Part shown: positions 61,361 through 64,000 of the stretch, one piece after another
Layout: each line of letters opens with the position of its first letter
Numbering within the stretch: the first letter of the stretch is position 1
DNA from: Polytrichum commune
Taxonomy: Eukaryota > Streptophyta > Polytrichopsida > Polytrichales > Polytrichaceae
Direction of reading: 5' to 3'
Assembly (NCBI GenBank): GCA_950295325.1
Contig: OX485806.1
Span: 32,858,001 to 32,922,000, forward strand
DNA: 64,000 nt
Made by a program: the position numbers and the translations under genes
Notes under the pieces: generated by a model
What the model was told of the DNA's origin: nothing
The model's input: only the letters and a program-made list of their open reading frames with translations
Databases searched by the model: none

Positions 61361-62390
61361 GTTTTTCGAGAAATTCCATGGAATATTTTTGAACATGGTG
61401 AAGGGTTTCAATTACATAAAGTGCCCATCAAGGTGTGTGTGATCACTCTTCTTAAGTACTTACCTATATTTAAGTGGCATGTAGCCAAGCTCATAGTCAG
61501 AAACAATGCCAAAAGGACACATGTTATGACAATATTAGAATATGTGCTCAAAACACAAACTTTATCATTCTAGGTCCAATACTTAACACAATTGAAAGGA
61601 CCTATGCAATCACTTAAAGAACAGAAAAAAAAAATCTTCATTTTGACCTCCCATACCTTTTGCATGACAATCTTCGTGATTTGCAATTGCTACCAGATGA
61701 AGCGATTCCCAATTTGATCCAACCACCACAAATTATTTGTGGACTTAGAAAGTGTACACAACACCTAGGGCCACATTCCTTATAAACATTATTCTCTACC
61801 TTAACCAAATCGAATGTGGATAAATTCCATTTACATTTGGACTCGAGCCGGTCACACATGTCCCAAGTCCCATGTCACTTGAATCAATTCATGCAATCTT
61901 AGCCATTGAGAGCATGGAATTCATGGAGTTATCACTTACACGCAGCTTCCAAGTCTTAACTCCCAAGTATGACATGGATGCTTACATGACAACACTTTTT
62001 AGAGGTGAGACTCGGGACTTGTACTGAGAGTTGGGTCTAGCCAAAAAGCTAGACCCAACTCTCAACACGAAACCCAAGAATCTTTACAAAAAAATTAATC
62101 AAAGACCTGATGTTAGTGGATGTAAACCATGCTTGAAACTAATCATTGATGTCCCACGAGTTTCTTTTTTTTTCTTTCTCTTTGACATAAGAAAATGTAC
62201 AAATTAGGATTTCAATCCAATGAATATAGAAATTACGATGTGCATCAAGGGCATGCATTAGTTCCTTGCTATGTTGTGAGCACTTCCACAATGTTGATTG
62301 TTTGATGAAATCGGAATCATCGCCTCAAGTTTTGGTGTCAAAGATGCAAAAGTCATGAGGCCAAAGTGAAGATACCCTCTTTTAAGTTGT
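61361..62390. other. AT-rich spacer including an inverted copy of 26.5 kb repeat
   Basis: No gene was recognised. The part at about 61870-62070 pairs in inverted orientation with about 26480-26760. It contains the hairpin listed next. Confidence 0.5.
62025..62064. repeat. Perfect 17-bp-arm hairpin
   Basis: TGAGAGTTGGGTCTAGC, a six-base loop CAAAAA, then GCTAGACCCAACTCTCA. The equivalent place near 26535-26575 has a decayed version (GGCTCTAGCTTTTTGCTCAA and AAGTCTAGAGCC nearby). Confidence 0.95.
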
Positions 62391-62493
62391 TGGGTTAACA
62401 TCTACTGTTGGTGACACTATACCATTGTTTACAATTAGTATTGAGCAAGACAATTAGAATCGGTGACACTAAACATCACATTCCGTGTAGTAT
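62391..62493 (+). mobile_element. Truncated TACACTAAAT-family element, right end only
   Basis: Matches the last about 100 bp of copy A (TTACAATTAGTATTGAGCAA and AGACAATTAGAAT) and ends with a mutated right terminus. The left part is missing. Confidence 0.8.
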
Positions 62494-62983
62494 TGGGATT
62501 TGAACATATTCCATCTGCCATTAAAGGACAAGAAATTAGAATTGGATTGATTTAAAATGAGATTTGATTTTTTAAAGTTCAAATTAGCTATCGTGAATTC
62601 CAAGATGAGAGCACCAACCGCAATTATGTTAATACAACACCCAAACCCTAATTAAGGTGTGAACAATTAATTAAACCTTGGCTTCTTAGCAAGATCCCGT
62701 CGGATGGGAAGACAATGAAGAAATGTCTTGCGGGTTCTTCCCGGCCTTTGCACAATAAAGAACGTTGGGTCAAATAGAGGTCATGGCCTAGAAGTTGTCC
62801 ACGTGTATCAAAGTGGACAAGTTTGAAGACTCGTACAATATGGCAAAGCAAACACAAGGTTATTCTAGGAGATAATGGAGGTACTATGGTTCCGATTTCC
62901 ATGCTTTAAAAAAAAATAGAGATAAAAATAAAATGGCGTAAAATGGCATTAGACAAAGACACCGTGGATAATTGAGTGAATGA

Positions 62984-63457
62984 GGGCCACTTCACACACG
63001 AGCCAAGAGCCGTGACCATGAGATTGTGAGAGCCCAAAAGAAAGTGTCCAAAGGCCGTCCGGAGACACTTCCAAAAATCATGTAGTGTGGTCACGGACCC
63101 TCGAGTGTAGTGTGAGGTCATACGTGACCGGGCCCTCAACCAAATGCTATTTCAATGAATTTCTATTCACGCGGGTCCTCACACATGATAAAATGAAACA
63201 AATCAACGGTTGTGAGATTTCGTAGTTTTCATGGTCTCCAGGTGGTTTTTGAAAATAATCCAAATGACCATGAAACATGATCCATTCAATGCCATGTAGG
63301 AATCCATGTCAACTTTATGTCCATCTTGCATTCACACACTCCGTTTGTTCCTCAAGCGTAGTGTGAAGCGAACTTGGACCGGCTCCGCCTTTTCCATCAA
63401 TGAGAGTGCTTGAAGTGTAATGGTCACGGGCTCTCAGTCTCGTGTGTGAAGTGGCCC
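62984..63457. mobile_element. Small GGGCC-ended inverted-repeat element, 474 bp
   Basis: Left end GGGCCACTTCACACACGAG, and the same sequence appears inverted at the right end. The inverted similarity extends about 38 bp to AGAGCC(C)GTGACCAT. TGA flanks both ends (62981-62983 and 63458-63460), a likely 3-bp target duplication of the Harbinger type though not the usual TWA. Non-coding. Confidence 0.75.
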
Positions 63458-63538
63458 TGAGACTATTTCGCCCAGTTCAGATTGTGTAATTGCATCTCCG
63501 CCCACAAAAAAAAAAATCTTCACCTACCATGAAGAAAA

Positions 63539-63778
63539 TTGTCTCAAGGTCACGGGAAAGTGATTGAAGATGTTGTGGAGAATAATGGGGCATCGTTTTA
63601 TTTGGATGACCTTCCCCACAAGGATGGTGTGATTATCCACAACTTGTTGATCATTTTGTATATACATTTGTGGGCACAAATTGTCCCATTTTTTCAAAAA
63701 GAGGGAAAGCCGACTATGTCATTTATTACCTTCTTAGATAAAGCAAGGTTTCAAGTAGATGAGGATCTATGTTGGTAA
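63539..63778 (+). other. Weak coding-like frame, no family recognised
   Basis: The frame has fairly protein-like composition (for example NNGASFYLDDLPHKDGVIIH) but no ATG start in the open stretch that I favour, no splice support and no recognised motif. It may be a transposon remnant running toward the window end. Confidence 0.25.
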
Positions 63779-64000
63779 CTTGGTATTTGCCCAAAGCAAC
63801 CAACATGCGGAGGGATAAAAACTAGGGGTAAGTTGATACGTTTGAACGTATGCGACGGAAATGGGTGCCATCAAAAGAGAAGGCGGAATACGTCGATATG
63901 GACGTTGTGATCTCAACGTGTAAAAAGGCAATAGATGTGTTGAGTGTTATTATATATTGAAACAAAATTACAAAAAACTGCGTGGATATGTTTACTAGTT

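Noticed and set aside
1-64000. tRNA or rRNA genes
   Set aside because: I looked for tRNA-like cloverleaf words and rRNA cores and saw none. The only tRNA-like signal is the retrotransposon primer-binding site, which is complementary to tRNA rather than a gene.

Overview
This window looks like nuclear DNA of a land plant. It has spliced GT-AG genes, a plant-type 20S pre-rRNA endonuclease gene (NOB1), a gene for chloroplast SecE with a transit-like N-terminus, TTTAGGG-type telomere-like repeats, a chromodomain Ty3/gypsy retrotransposon and many small terminal-inverted-repeat elements in AT-rich spacers. A bryophyte or other non-seed plant is my guess from overall character only; nothing here fixes the species.

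Layout. 1-3.6 kb: AT-rich spacer with one small element (1611-2059) and four diverged tandem repeats (2150-2990). 3.6-6.7 kb, minus strand: an apparently intact two-exon transposase-like gene (DUF7869 type). 6.96-18.9 kb: the most unusual region. It has about 30 copies of a 22-bp palindrome (arm TTTACGAACG, two variable bases, reverse-complement arm) and none were seen elsewhere in the window. The palindromes surround and interrupt a GC-rich, phase-0-spliced coding series from 12,108 to 18,910. In order this encodes a ParB/sulfiredoxin-like domain, a region resembling a beta-class DNA methyltransferase with degenerate motifs, a coiled-coil/disordered part, a NIF/FCP1-type HAD phosphatase domain and a disordered tail. 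A decayed second copy of part of this unit lies at 6.96-8.13 kb. 18.9-28.1 kb: AT-rich spacer with several small inverted-repeat elements. 28,149-34,253: a complete, very young Ty3/gypsy element (803-bp LTRs with one difference seen, 5-bp target duplication). 34,403-35,624: a PIF/Harbinger-like non-autonomous element.

36.3-39.8 kb: NOB1, reconstructed as seven in-frame exons coding for 671 residues, with two telo-box motifs upstream. 40.6-42.2 kb, minus strand: a single-exon SDR/NAD-epimerase-like gene plus a tandem, broken copy of its 3' end. 45.4-55.7 kb: a large multi-exon gene for a roughly 2,290-residue, mostly disordered protein with a coiled-coil patch, which I do not recognise; coding-like stretches continue to about 57.5 kb. 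58.1-58.8 kb, minus strand: chloroplast SecE. 58.8-60.5 kb: diverged repeats upstream of SecE. 60.5-64 kb: more small elements and a weak ORF.

The ordinary genes serve ribosome maturation (NOB1) and thylakoid protein translocation (SecE) and show no sign of working together. The palindrome-associated unit is the candidate for an undescribed system: a plant-genome element whose ParB-like protein may recognise the palindromes that riddle its own leader, introns, exons and 3' flank. That link is inference.
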